From Paractinoplanes toevensis (GTDB lineage Bacteria > Actinomycetota > Actinomycetes > Mycobacteriales > Micromonosporaceae), in contig NZ_BOQN01000081.1 in NCBI RefSeq assembly GCF_018332695.1, forward strand, positions 1 to 53,985: a stretch of DNA of 53,985 nt. The letters are read 5' to 3'. The notes beneath the pieces are model-generated. The model ran no database searches. It was not told the DNA's origin and saw only the letters and a program-made list of their open reading frames with translations. This document shows positions 43,504 to 52,586 of this stretch, in pieces. The position numbers and the translations under genes are program-made. How positions within the stretch are numbered: the stretch's first letter is position 1; each line of letters begins with the position of its first letter.

Positions 43504-43908
43504 ATGCCTCTGATCCTGCACCACCTGGCCGTCACCGCAGCCGACCTTGAGACTGGCCGAGTCTGGTACGACGCCTTCCTCGGCGCCCTGGGCTATAAGC
43601 CCGGCACCGTCGACCCGGCGATCTGTACCTGGGGCGGGGTCGAGCCGGAGATCTTGCTCTACCCCGTCGAGGGCGACGACCGCGCTCTGCATACGCACGG
43701 CCGGCCCGGGAGTCAGCATTTCGCGTTCGCTGTCGACGGCCGCGATCTTGTCGACGCGGTTCACGACGCGGTCGTGAAGGTCGGTACTGGCCTCGTGGTG
43801 CATCCGCCGCAGGAGTACGACTACATGCCGGGCTACTACGCGGTCTTCGTGGAAGACCCGTCCGGCGTCCGCTGGGAGATCCTGACCATGGATAAAGCGT
43901 CGGCGTAG
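43504..43908 (+). CDS. VOC-family protein
   Basis: Protein of 134 residues with the vicinal-oxygen-chelate (glyoxalase/bleomycin-resistance) fold: LILHHLAVTAADLETGRVWY at the start, QHFAFAVDGRDLVDAVHDA in the second module, and YYAVFVEDPSGVRWEIL with the metal-binding glutamate at the end. His6 and/or His7, with the later His and Glu, could bind a metal. GAAAGGA precedes ATG 43504. It may be a lyase, dioxygenase or small-molecule binding protein; substrate unknown. The 300 bases after it (43909-44206) hold no gene. Confidence 0.85.
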   Translation: MPLILHHLAVTAADLETGRVWYDAFLGALGYKPGTVDPAICTWGGVEPEILLYPVEGDDRALHTHGRPGSQHFAFAVDGRDLVDAVHDAVVKVGTGLVVHPPQEYDYMPGYYAVFVEDPSGVRWEILTMDKASA

Positions 43909-44206
43909 ACGCTGAGGCGGCCCGATCGGGCGAGGACGGACATCGGTTCCGGCAGGCGTACGCCACAGCATGTGACACTGCGCCGGTATCGACGACGACC
44001 TCTCCCGGACGAGGTCGCATGGTCGGGATACGGGTGAGTCCTCCGGCTGGGCGACCTGAGGCCCCCGCCCCGGCGACCGGCCCTGCGCGTCGCATCGCGC
44101 CGGGTCTTCGGCGGCCGGTACCGATATGGCATGACCGGCCGCGACACCCGTCCATGCCCGTCACCAGCTGCCACTGCCCTGCGCGGACTCCAGGAGGCGA
44201 ACACCG

Positions 44207-46177
44207 GTGAGCGCCACGACCGGAAAGACCACCATCGAGGATCCGATTCCGCCGCAACGCGGTGGCACCGGTGTGCTCGACTCCGTCCTTCCTGAACTGC
44301 GGGCCGCGGATTGGGAGGTGGGGATCCGCAGGCGGGCGGAGACCGGTGTGTTCGGGGTGTTCGCCGAGCTGCCCGGCTTGGTCCGCGAAGCATTGGCGAT
44401 CAGCTGGCGCGCCGATCGCGTACGCACGCTGGTCGTGGCCGTGGCGACGCTGGTGGCCGGGTCGATGGCGACGTTCGGGCTGCTGTCGACGCAGCGGTTC
44501 CTCGTGCAGTTGTTCGCTGGTGGTCCGACCCCCGACCGGGTGAAGGCTGCGCTGCCCGCGCTGATCCTGCTGGCCATTGTCACCGCGGTTCGGGGTGGCC
44601 TGGGGATCGTGGTGGGGTATGCCCAGAACGGGTTGACCCCGCGGGTGACCCAGACGGCCGAACGCCGCCTGTTCGAGGTCACCACCGCGGTGGAACTGGC
44701 CGCCTTCGACCAGGACGCGTTCGCCGACGACATGGAGCGCGCCACCCGCGGCCCGGACAGCGCGGCGACCCTGGTGCAGGAGACGTCGAACATGTTCGCC
44801 GGGCTCGTGAACCTGACCGCGGTCGCTATCGCTGTTGCCCTGATCAACCCGCTGCTGCTGCTCGCTCTGCTGGTCGCGACGGTGCCGAATGCGTATGCGG
44901 CGTTACGGGCCGGGCACCTTCGCTACGCCACGTTCGTAGCCGGGTCGGTCCGCCGGCGCCGGTTGTGGGTCCTGCAAAGGCAGATGGCCGAACGAAACTC
45001 GGCACCGGAACTACGCGGCTACGGCCTGCGGCACTTCGTGCTGGGCCAGTTCGACCGGGTGATGCAGGCCCAGACTGACGTGGATCTGGATCTGGCCCGG
45101 CGTACGACCACGATGACCAGCATCGGCGCGACGATCAGCGGCCTCGGCCTCGGCGGGGTGTGGGTGCTGCTCGGCTGGCTGCTACTGGCCGGCCACGTCC
45201 CCCTCGCGGCGTCGGTGACCTGCGTGGTTGCCATCCAGGCCGCGCAGCGTGCCCTGGCGTCGGTGACGTTCCAGCTCGACCGGGTGTTCACCAATGGCCA
45301 GTTCCTCAAGCAGTATGTCGACTTCCTCGCCCGAGCTGCCGCCTACCTTCGTACGCCGGCCGCGGCGGCCGAGAAACCAGGGCCGTTGCGGGAGCTGACG
45401 GTCCGCGGGGTCAGCCTGCGATACCCTGACCGCGATATTGCGGCGGTCGACGACGTCAGCCTCACCATCGCTGCCGGGCAGACGGTCGCGTTCGTCGGCG
45501 AGAACGGCTCCGGCAAGTCGACCCTGGCCGCCATGATCGCCGGTCTGCGCACCCCGACCGGCGGGGTGATCGAGTGGAACGGCCGCCCGTACGGCGACTG
45601 GGACACCGGCGGCCTGCGGGCGCGGACCGCGGTCGTCATGCAGGACCACCACCGGTGGCCGTACACGGCGGCGACGAACATCGCCATGGGTGACCTGGAC
45701 GCGGAACCGGTGCAGGAGCGGATCGAGGCCGCGGCCCGGCAGGCCGCCGCCCACGACCCGATCACCGCCCTGCCCCACGGCTACGAAACCCTCCTCGATC
45801 GCACGTTCAAGGACGGGCAGGAACTGTCCGGCGGGCAATGGCAGCGCATCACCGCCGGACGTGGCTTCTACCGTGACGCCGAGCTGCTGCTCATGGACGA
45901 GCCGTCGTCGGCGCTCGACCCGCGCGCCGAGCACGCTCTGTTCCAGTCGATCCGCTCCCGCCAAGGCGACAAGACCACCGTCCTGATCACCCACCGGCTG
46001 GCCAACGTCATCGACGCCGACCGGATCTACGTCCTGCACGACGGGCGACTCGATGAGCAGGGAACGCACAACGAGCTGATGGCAGCCGGCGGCCGCTACG
46101 CGACCCTGTTCGCGTTGCAAGCTTCCGGCTACCAGACCCGTGCGGACCGTTCGACCGTCAGCGAGGAGCTGGGGTGA
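44207..46177 (+). CDS. ABC transporter, fused permease and ATPase
   Basis: Protein of 656 residues, an exporter half-transporter. The N-terminal membrane domain (about 65-380) has hydrophobic segments such as LVVAVATLVAGSMATFGLLS and LLLLALLVATV. The ATPase domain has Walker A GENGSGKST, Q-loop VVMQDHHRWPY, signature LSGGQWQR, Walker B LLLMDEPSSALD and the H-loop LITHRLAN. Expected to act as a dimer exporting a peptide or small molecule. GTG 44207 follows AGGAGG by nine bases. It overlaps the nucleotidyltransferase gene by four bases and opens the long operon that fills the rest of the window. Confidence 0.9.
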   Translation: MSATTGKTTIEDPIPPQRGGTGVLDSVLPELRAADWEVGIRRRAETGVFGVFAELPGLVREALAISWRADRVRTLVVAVATLVAGSMATFGLLSTQRFLVQLFAGGPTPDRVKAALPALILLAIVTAVRGGLGIVVGYAQNGLTPRVTQTAERRLFEVTTAVELAAFDQDAFADDMERATRGPDSAATLVQETSNMFAGLVNLTAVAIAVALINPLLLLALLVATVPNAYAALRAGHLRYATFVAGSVRRRRLWVLQRQMAERNSAPELRGYGLRHFVLGQFDRVMQAQTDVDLDLARRTTTMTSIGATISGLGLGGVWVLLGWLLLAGHVPLAASVTCVVAIQAAQRALASVTFQLDRVFTNGQFLKQYVDFLARAAAYLRTPAAAAEKPGPLRELTVRGVSLRYPDRDIAAVDDVSLTIAAGQTVAFVGENGSGKSTLAAMIAGLRTPTGGVIEWNGRPYGDWDTGGLRARTAVVMQDHHRWPYTAATNIAMGDLDAEPVQERIEAAARQAAAHDPITALPHGYETLLDRTFKDGQELSGGQWQRITAGRGFYRDAELLLMDEPSSALDPRAEHALFQSIRSRQGDKTTVLITHRLANVIDADRIYVLHDGRLDEQGTHNELMAAGGRYATLFALQASGYQTRADRSTVSEELG

Positions 46178-46929
46178 CCAGCGACTCCGAGCCGACGAAA
46201 GCAACAGCCCGACCGCCGGCCAGCGCCGAGGTACTCGGGCGCGTTGTCACCGCGCGCGGCAGGTGGTTGGACGAGGCCGTCGAGGTGCTGTCGGACAACC
46301 CGCTGGCCGCGGGGGTGTGGTTGGTCGGCTCCCTGGGCCGGGCAGACGGCGACGGTTTCAGCGACGTGGATCTGATCGTCGCCATCGAAGGCCCCGTCCC
46401 GGCCGCCCTGCGCACCCACCCGTTCGGGGGGCTCGGACTGCCGGGCACGGTGCTGTTCGTCCGGCCGAAGCCGAGGAACGCGCCGGACGGCGGCGCGTTC
46501 CTCTCGGTGTGTCTGGAGATGGCCGGTCTTCCGGTTCTGGTCGACATGTATCTGTGGCCGTCGATCACGGTCGCGGTGCCCACGGGGAGCCGCGTGCTGA
46601 TGGAACGCGGCCGCATGCCGCGCTCGAAGCTGGGCCTGTTGGACCTGCTCGCCCTATGTCCGCCGACAGACACCAGCGGCTCGGACCCGGACGACCCGGC
46701 CACCCTGCTCCTGCTGGTCCAGCTGGCCGCCAAATATCACGCGCGCGGCGACCGGTCGCGCCGGGCCGCGATTTGCAACCAGCTGAACATCCCCGACATC
46801 ACCATCGTCGAACAGTTGCGTCACCTGCTCGACGACCGTCTGCCCACGCTGTGGCCGGCGTCGACGGCAGCCCGCACGGCGGTGGACCGGCTGTTCGAAC
46901 TCGTATCCACCCTCGGAGAAGGTAGGTGA
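46174..46929 (+). CDS. Nucleotidyltransferase-like protein
   Basis: Protein of 251 residues of the pol beta-type nucleotidyltransferase fold. GSLGRADGDGFSDVDLIV at about 52-69 gives the GS..R and DxD metal motif, and VLVDMYLWPS follows with a third acidic residue. The C-terminal part is helical (LLVQLAAKYHARGD). Similar proteins transfer nucleotides to antibiotics, proteins or RNA. GTGA overlaps link it to the ABC transporter upstream and the kinase downstream. Confidence 0.75.
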   Translation: MTSDSEPTKATARPPASAEVLGRVVTARGRWLDEAVEVLSDNPLAAGVWLVGSLGRADGDGFSDVDLIVAIEGPVPAALRTHPFGGLGLPGTVLFVRPKPRNAPDGGAFLSVCLEMAGLPVLVDMYLWPSITVAVPTGSRVLMERGRMPRSKLGLLDLLALCPPTDTSGSDPDDPATLLLLVQLAAKYHARGDRSRRAAICNQLNIPDITIVEQLRHLLDDRLPTLWPASTAARTAVDRLFELVSTLGEGR

Positions 46930-47552
46930 GCGTGTCCCTGGCGCCGACGCTCGTGATCATCCGGGGGAACAGTGGCAGTGGAAAGTCAACCGTCGCCGCT
47001 GAGGTCCGGCGCCGCTACGGCCGCGGGTGTGCCCTGATCGAGCAGGACTACCTGCGCCGGGTCGTGCTGCGCGAGCACGGCAGCGACCACGCACCACGGG
47101 TTGCGCCCGGCTTCATTACGACCGTGGTCCGCGCGGCCCTGGACTCCGGCTATCACGTGGTGCTGGAAGGAATTCTGCACACGCGGCAGTACGGGCCGGC
47201 CCTGCGTGAGCTGATAGCCGACCACCGTGGGCCAACGTTCGCGTTCTGGCTCGAGGTGTCGTTCGACGAGACGCTGCACCGGCACGCCGGCCGCCCGGAC
47301 CTCGCCCACGTCACCGCCGAGACGATGCGCGGCTGGTACACCCCGATGGATCTACTCGGACTGCCCGGCGAGCAGATCATCACCGAGGAATCCACGGTTG
47401 AGGACAGCGTGGCGCGGATCCTGCACGACAGCGACCTCACCGAAACAGCCGCGCTGACCCCCTGCCCCCTGCTCTGCCGGCGCTGCGCCCAGAAAAACCA
47501 CGCCGGCCAACCCCGGGAACGCCACACACCGAACGGAGGCCAACTTCCGTGA
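46926..47552 (+). CDS. P-loop kinase
   Basis: Protein of 208 residues. Walker A GNSGSGKST begins at residue 14 in LVIIRGNSGSGKSTVAAE, and the rest resembles zeta-toxin/gluconate-kinase-like P-loop kinases (CALIEQDYLRR, VVLEGILHTRQYG). The C-terminus has a Cys cluster (CPLLCRRC). A small-molecule or nucleoside kinase is the safest reading. It starts with GTGA overlap after the nucleotidyltransferase gene and ends at the start of the MazG-like gene. Confidence 0.75.
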   Translation: MSVSLAPTLVIIRGNSGSGKSTVAAEVRRRYGRGCALIEQDYLRRVVLREHGSDHAPRVAPGFITTVVRAALDSGYHVVLEGILHTRQYGPALRELIADHRGPTFAFWLEVSFDETLHRHAGRPDLAHVTAETMRGWYTPMDLLGLPGEQIITEESTVEDSVARILHDSDLTETAALTPCPLLCRRCAQKNHAGQPRERHTPNGGQLP

Positions 47553-48008
47553 ACGACCACCACACCGGGGACCCGGAGGCCGGCGCCGCAAATCGCCGAC
47601 GGCCACGACACCGCGATCTGGGAGGCGATCGAGCTGGCCCGGGACTGGCTGGACGAGCACAACGGCACCGGCGACGCCGAGCTGGGCCTGCGGATCCTGA
47701 AGATCGTGGAGGAGGCGGGCGAAGCCGCGGCCGCGTGGATCGGCACGATAGGGCAGAACCCCCGCAAAGGATTCACCCACGGTCGGCAGGACGTGGCCGA
47801 CGAGCTCGGCGATGTCGCCTTCACCGCGCTGGTCGCGGCGGCCAGCCTCGGCTACGACCCGCTGACGGTTCTGGGCCGGGTGGCGGACAAGGTCCGCCCA
47901 CGCCTGAACAGTCCATCACCGACGACCGTCACGGCGACCCGGCCGCCCACCGCCACCGCATTGCAGAGCGGCGGCACGGCTCGCGACCGGGGAGAGCCCG
48001 TTGACTGA
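47549..48008 (+). CDS. MazG-like nucleotide pyrophosphohydrolase, start region frame-broken
   Basis: The catalytic part is clear: IWEAIELARDWLDEHNGTGD, then ILKIVEEAGEAAAAW with the ExxE pair and DVADELGDVAFTALV with the ExxD pair, which bind magnesium in MazG-type NTP pyrophosphohydrolases. The likely start, GTG 47549 with GGAGG upstream and a GTGA overlap to the kinase, is in another frame than this body; the body frame has no ATG or GTG until 47706, within the catalytic helix. A single-base indel near 47590-47605 would join them. Confidence 0.7.
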
Positions 48009-48109
48009 TGTCACCGTGATCCCTGCCCCGCCACGAGGGCGGGACCGCCTACCTGGAAGACGGGCGCCGCTGAACCCGGTTGCCGTCGCCGCACACGAGG
48101 AGGAACTTC

Positions 48110-48700
48110 GTGGAGAACGTTCTGGCCGATCTGATCCGGTCCAGTCCGTGGCTGATGAACGTGTTCGGTGCGGTCCGCGACGAGGGCCTGGCCGACGCGT
48201 GGATCGGTGCCGGGGTCTTGCGGGACCTGGTGTGGGGTGAACGCTACGGCTCTGGTTTCCGGCCCGAGAACGTGCGGGACGTCGACGTGGCGTTCTTCGA
48301 CCCCGCTGATCTGAGCCGCGACAACGACCTGCGCGCGACCGGCCGGCTCGCCGGACGGTTGTCGGGTGTGCTGTGGGAGGCGAAGAACCAGGCGGCCGTG
48401 CACACCTGGTACCCGGGCAGGTTCGGCGGCGGCCCGGTCGAGGCGTTGACCTCGATCCGCGACGCGGTCGCGACGTGGCCCGAGACCGCGACCGCCGTCG
48501 CCGCCCGCCTGACCGGCGACGACACGATCGAGGTGTGCGCGCCGTTAGGTCTCGAGGACCTGCTCGACGGGGTTTGGCGACGTAACGCCCGCCGGGTCAG
48601 CGTCGAGCAGTCCTTGGCCCGGCTGGCCCGGCACGATCCGGGTACGCGGTGGCCGGGAGTGAAGGTCGTGCCTCCCGGACAACCTGGCCCCGCGGCATGA
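48110..48700 (+). CDS. Nucleotidyltransferase-family protein (COG3575-like)
   Basis: Protein of 196 residues resembling the COG3575/DUF925 nucleotidyltransferases: LADAWIGAGVLRDLVWG, then VRDVDVAFFDPADLS with the DxD metal motif, and WEAKNQAAVHTWYPGRFG and TATAVAARLTGDDTIEV in the family's later blocks. GTG 48110 has GAGGAGG upstream; an earlier in-frame start at 48080 lacks one. The gene lies 100 bases after the MazG-like gene and overlaps the MurG-like gene by four bases. Confidence 0.8.
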   Translation: MENVLADLIRSSPWLMNVFGAVRDEGLADAWIGAGVLRDLVWGERYGSGFRPENVRDVDVAFFDPADLSRDNDLRATGRLAGRLSGVLWEAKNQAAVHTWYPGRFGGGPVEALTSIRDAVATWPETATAVAARLTGDDTIEVCAPLGLEDLLDGVWRRNARRVSVEQSLARLARHDPGTRWPGVKVVPPGQPGPAA

Positions 48701-49878
48701 GCACGGGCGGTGGGATGTTGCGGCTGCTGGTCACCGGTGGCGGGACGGGCGGGCACACCTATCCGGCGTTGACCACGATCCGGGCGGTGCAGGCCCGCGC
48801 CGCCTCCGGCCGGCACGTGCAGGTGCTATGGGTCGGCGTCGGCGACGGCCTGGAAGCCCGGGTGGCTGCCGCCGAGCAGATACCGTTCGCGCAGGTCAGC
48901 ACCGGCCGGTTCCGGCGGTCGCCGAACCGCCGCGAACGGTGGGCGAACCTGACCGATCTGCCACGCGTCCCGGTGGGGATCGGCCAGGCGACCCGGATCG
49001 TGGCCGGGTTCCGCCCGGACGTGGTCTTCGCGACCGGCGGATACGTGGCGCTGCCGGTCGGTGTCGCCGCCTGGCTGCTACGCCGCCGCCTCGTCGTGCA
49101 CGAGCAGACCCTCGCCGTCGGCGCGGCGAACCGGGTCCTGGCCCGGCTGGCCGACCGGGTCCTGCTCAGCCACCGGTCCTCGATGCGGCATCTACCGGTC
49201 CGGGCACAGCGGCGGGCGGTGGTGACCGGCAACCCGATCCGCCCGCAACTCCTGTCCGGCAACCCCGAACGGGCCCGGATGACGCTGAACCTCGACGGCG
49301 GGGTGCCGGTGGTGCTGGTCAGCGGCGGCGCGCAGGGCGCCCAGCAGATCAACCAGCTGGTCGCTGAGGTCCTGCCGCAGTTGCTGCCGGTCTGTCAGCT
49401 GGTCCACCAGACCGGCCCCGCCAACATCGAACAGGCCCGGCAGGTGGCGGCCGGGCTGCCCGCGTCGCTGGCGGCCCGGTACCGGCCGGTCGCCTACTTG
49501 CACGACGAGTTACCGGATCTGCTGGCCGCCGCCGACCTCGTGGTCGCCCGAGCCGGGGCGGGTACGGTCGCCGAGCTGACCGCGCTGGGCAAACCGATGG
49601 TGCTGATTCCCCTGGTGCCGACCGGCGGGGACGAGCAACGCCGTACCGCCCGGCATCTGGCCGAGCACAACGCCGCGGTCATGCTCGACAGCCCGAACCC
49701 GCATCGGCTGTGCGAGGTGGTGCTCGACCTGCTGGCCGATACCGGCAGGCGAGCGGCGATGGCCGTCAACGCACGGCTGCTCGGTCACCCGGACGCCGCC
49801 GACCGTGTCGCCGACCACCTCCTCGACCCACCGGCCGGCACCCGACCCGGCGACGGCGAGCGAGCGGGCCGGCGATGA
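48697..49878 (+). CDS. MurG-like glycosyltransferase
   Basis: Protein of 393 residues of family GT28. LLVTGGGTGGHTYPALT matches the MurG glycine-rich N-terminal loop, VFATGGYVALPVGVAAW the GGYxSxP motif, VHEQTLAVGAANRVLA the HEQN-type motif, TGNPIRPQL and SGGAQGAQQIN the hinge and donor loops. In place of the chromosomal murG of the cell-wall cluster this copy sits among nucleotide and kinase genes, so it probably adds an amino sugar to a special metabolite or glycan. Start ATG 48697 overlaps the upstream stop (ATGA). Confidence 0.85.
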   Translation: MSTGGGMLRLLVTGGGTGGHTYPALTTIRAVQARAASGRHVQVLWVGVGDGLEARVAAAEQIPFAQVSTGRFRRSPNRRERWANLTDLPRVPVGIGQATRIVAGFRPDVVFATGGYVALPVGVAAWLLRRRLVVHEQTLAVGAANRVLARLADRVLLSHRSSMRHLPVRAQRRAVVTGNPIRPQLLSGNPERARMTLNLDGGVPVVLVSGGAQGAQQINQLVAEVLPQLLPVCQLVHQTGPANIEQARQVAAGLPASLAARYRPVAYLHDELPDLLAAADLVVARAGAGTVAELTALGKPMVLIPLVPTGGDEQRRTARHLAEHNAAVMLDSPNPHRLCEVVLDLLADTGRRAAMAVNARLLGHPDAADRVADHLLDPPAGTRPGDGERAGRR

Positions 49879-51434
49879 CCCGGACCCCGGGCGGCCGCAC
49901 ACCGACTACCGCAGAGATTCCGGCGCAGGCACGCGCGGGCGCCGGGTTGTTCACCGGGCGGCTCGGGGGATCGGACGTGGGGCGGGCGTGGGCCGCGTAC
50001 GCGGTCAGCCAGGCCGGCAGCGGAATCGGGACCGGTGCCCTGCCGCTCGTCGCGATCCTGCTGCTCGACGCTACGGACTGGCAGATTTCGCTACTCGCCG
50101 CCGTGGCCGGCATCGCCGGGGCCGCAACGATTGTGCCGCTCGGGCCGTGGGTGGAGTTTCACCGCAAACGCCCGACGATGATCGGCGCGGACCTGCTGCG
50201 CTGCATCACCTTGGCGAGCGTCCCGGTCGCAGCCCTGCTACATGTCCTGAGCTTCGCTCAGCTCTGTGTCGTCGGGGCCGTGCAGACGATCGGGGCGATC
50301 CTGTCCACTGCGGCGAGCACCCCGTTCGTGAAAGGGCTCGTGCCCCCAGAGCGGCTCGTGGTGATCAACAGCCGCTGGGAGACCACGTTCTGGACGGCGA
50401 ACACGGTCGGCCCACCTACCGGTGGGCTGCTGGCGGGCTGGCTGGGCGCCCTGACCGCGATCACCGTCGACGCGGCCAGCTTCCTGCTCTCCGCGCTCGG
50501 TCTGGCCCGGATCCGGCATCACGAACCCGCCCCGCCCACGCCGTCAGCCGACCGTCACCCGATAGCGGAGATGACCGCTGGGTGGCGGCACATCGCCGCC
50601 CGTCCCGTTCTGCGGGCTTTGTTCCTGCACGCCATGATCTTCGGTGGCCTGATCATGGCGTCCAGCCCGCTACTCGCGATCTGGATGCTGCGCGACCTCG
50701 CCTTCACTCCCGAGCAGTACGGCCTCGCCCTCGGCCTACCGTGCGCCGCCGGTGTCCTCGGCTCCCTGCTCGCACCGAGGATCATGCGGCGGGTCGGGAT
50801 GATGCGCACGCTGCTGATCGCCGGGGCCGCCCGCTGCGTGTGGATGGGCCTGGTACCCCTCGCCGGACCCTCCACCGGTGGCCTCGCCCTGATCGTCGCC
50901 GCGGACTCGGCGTTGCTGCTGTGCGCGGGGATCTTCAACCCTGCCTTCGCCACCTACCGCATGCAGGCCGTCGGCGACGGCTACCTGAGCCGGGTCACCG
51001 CCGCCTGGGCAGTCAGCAGCAAAACCATCCAACCGATAGTGATCGCCGCCGCCGGGCTGACGGCCGCGTTCCTCAGCGCCCGCACCACGTTGCTGCTGCT
51101 CGCCGGCCTGCTACTGGCCAGCGTCATCCTGCTGCCTTGGATGACATGGCACCCGGTGGCAGAACCTCGGCCGGACACCGTGCCGCAGCTGCCGACCGTG
51201 AGTGCCGTGACCAATGAACGGTGCTGCGCGATCGATGTCCACGGTGGTTCGGGATCGTCGGCTGCTTGGCTGGCATGGCCGTCGGTGTCCTTACCAGCCG
51301 GTCGGCATCCGCTGAGCGGACCAGGAAATCAGGTGGAGGAGAACGGGTGCAACGGATCGCCATTGTCGGGGCGGGGGGAGCCGGGAAGACCGTCCTGGCC
51401 AACTGGTTCGGGTCGCTGCTCGACATCCCGGTGA
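49875..51434 (+). CDS. MFS transporter
   Basis: Protein of about 519 residues, a major facilitator of the enterobactin-exporter/DHA3-like type with about 12 membrane segments (YAVSQAGSGIGTGALPLVAI, ISLLAAVAGIAGAATIVPLG, MIFGGLIMASSPLLAIWML, LALIVAADSALLLCAG, TLLLLAGLLLASVILLPWM). PWVEFHRKRPTMIGADLLRC is the loop 2-3 motif. The frame runs about 75 residues beyond the last helix and 88 bases into the kinase gene, so the original stop may be lost. ATGA overlap with the MurG-like gene. Likely exporter of the operon's product. Confidence 0.8.
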   Translation: MTRTPGGRTPTTAEIPAQARAGAGLFTGRLGGSDVGRAWAAYAVSQAGSGIGTGALPLVAILLLDATDWQISLLAAVAGIAGAATIVPLGPWVEFHRKRPTMIGADLLRCITLASVPVAALLHVLSFAQLCVVGAVQTIGAILSTAASTPFVKGLVPPERLVVINSRWETTFWTANTVGPPTGGLLAGWLGALTAITVDAASFLLSALGLARIRHHEPAPPTPSADRHPIAEMTAGWRHIAARPVLRALFLHAMIFGGLIMASSPLLAIWMLRDLAFTPEQYGLALGLPCAAGVLGSLLAPRIMRRVGMMRTLLIAGAARCVWMGLVPLAGPSTGGLALIVAADSALLLCAGIFNPAFATYRMQAVGDGYLSRVTAAWAVSSKTIQPIVIAAAGLTAAFLSARTTLLLLAGLLLASVILLPWMTWHPVAEPRPDTVPQLPTVSAVTNERCCAIDVHGGSGSSAAWLAWPSVSLPAGRHPLSGPGNQVEENGCNGSPLSGRGEPGRPSWPTGSGRCSTSR

Positions 51435-51869
51435 CCCACCTCGACGTGCTGCGCTACACCCCGGAATGGCGCCTCGTTTCCGAAGAAGACTTCGCGGCCC
51501 GCCAGCGCGACGTCGTGGCCCGAGACCGGTGGGTCATCGACGGGAACAGCCTCGCGTCTCTCCCGCTCAGGGCTGCGGCGGCGGACACGATCATCGTGCT
51601 CGACCCGCACCCGCTGGTGGGCCTGACCGGCATCCTGCACCGCAGCTTGCGCTACCGCGGCGGTCAGCACGCCGACGGCGTCTACGACTGCATATCTGCA
51701 GAGGTCGTCAGATACGTCCTGTTGTATCGGCGGGCGGCACCTGTCCCGGGTACTGGCCGGTGTGCGGGAGCACGGCGGCCACGCCGAACTTCTCCACCTG
51801 ACCAGCCGCCGCGCCGCCGGCCAGCTGGTCCGCCAGATCCGCACCAACCAAGGCCAAGACCTGCCGTGA
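51347..51869 (+). pseudogene. P-loop kinase (topology-modulation-like), frameshifted
   Basis: From GTG 51347 (GGAGGAG upstream) the frame encodes VQRIAIVGAGGAGKTVLANW (Walker A), DIPVTHLDVLRYTPEWRLVS, VARDRWVIDGNSLASLPLRA and VRYVLLYRR. This is the adenylate-kinase-like topology modulation family. At about 51735, in a GGGCGG run, good coding moves to another frame (HLSRVLAGVREHGGHAELLH, then AAGQLVRQIR), ending in TGA 51867-51869, which overlaps the exonuclease start. One indel joins the two parts into a normal-length protein of about 173 residues. Confidence 0.75.
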
Positions 51870-52528
51870 CAAGCCTCGACCGGTACCTTCGCGACCCCGC
51901 GTTCGCGAACATCGGCTTCGTGATCCTCGACTTCGAGGGCACCACGCCCGCAGGCTTTCCACCGGAACCGATCGAGGTCGGCGCCGTCATCCTGCGGACA
52001 CGCCCGGAGGGTCTGGACTGTGTCGCCCGATACGAGGCGCTGATCCATCCACCGGCACACGCGCCGTTGACACCGGCCGACACCCGGCAGACCGGCATTG
52101 CCGCAGCAATGCTCACCGGCCGACCGCTTGCGGCTGCGGTACTCGCCGGTCTCGACGTCCTCCTGACGCGGCCGCCGTATCTGACGGTCGCGCATCATGC
52201 TCCGACCGAAGCCGGCATCCTGCGCCGCTACGCCCACGCCTGCCCTACCCTGGCCGCAACGCCGATGCTGGACACCCTGCGCCTGGCCCGCGCCTGCTAC
52301 CCCGAACTCGGCTCACACCGCCTCGACGACCTCCTGCACCACCTGAACATTCCGGTCCCGGCCGAACGGCACCGTGCCCTCGCCGACGCTGCGGTCACCG
52401 CCAAGGTCTTGCGCCGGCTCCTGGAGGACGGCAGCACCCGCTACCGCTGGTCGCACCTGGCCCAACTACGCCACCTCGCCGGACTACCCCCACCGGCGAC
52501 CGGCTCCGGGCAGGAAACCCTGTTCTGA
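51866..52528 (+). CDS. DEDDh exonuclease-like protein
   Basis: Protein of 220 residues of the DnaQ-type 3'-5' exonuclease fold. FVILDFEGTTPAG holds the first DxE, PIEVGAVILRT the following strand, and HRALADAAVTAKVLRRL the HxxxxD of the DEDDh class. The middle motif reads VAHHAPTEAGIL, where the usual HNAxFD aspartate is not conserved, so activity is uncertain. GTG 51866 overlaps the kinase stop (GTGA). Confidence 0.8.
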   Translation: MTSLDRYLRDPAFANIGFVILDFEGTTPAGFPPEPIEVGAVILRTRPEGLDCVARYEALIHPPAHAPLTPADTRQTGIAAAMLTGRPLAAAVLAGLDVLLTRPPYLTVAHHAPTEAGILRRYAHACPTLAATPMLDTLRLARACYPELGSHRLDDLLHHLNIPVPAERHRALADAAVTAKVLRRLLEDGSTRYRWSHLAQLRHLAGLPPPATGSGQETLF

Positions 52529-52586
52529 CCACACCCACCCATCCCGCCCCACCCTGCCGCCGCCAATCCTGCGAAAGAGAGCCTCG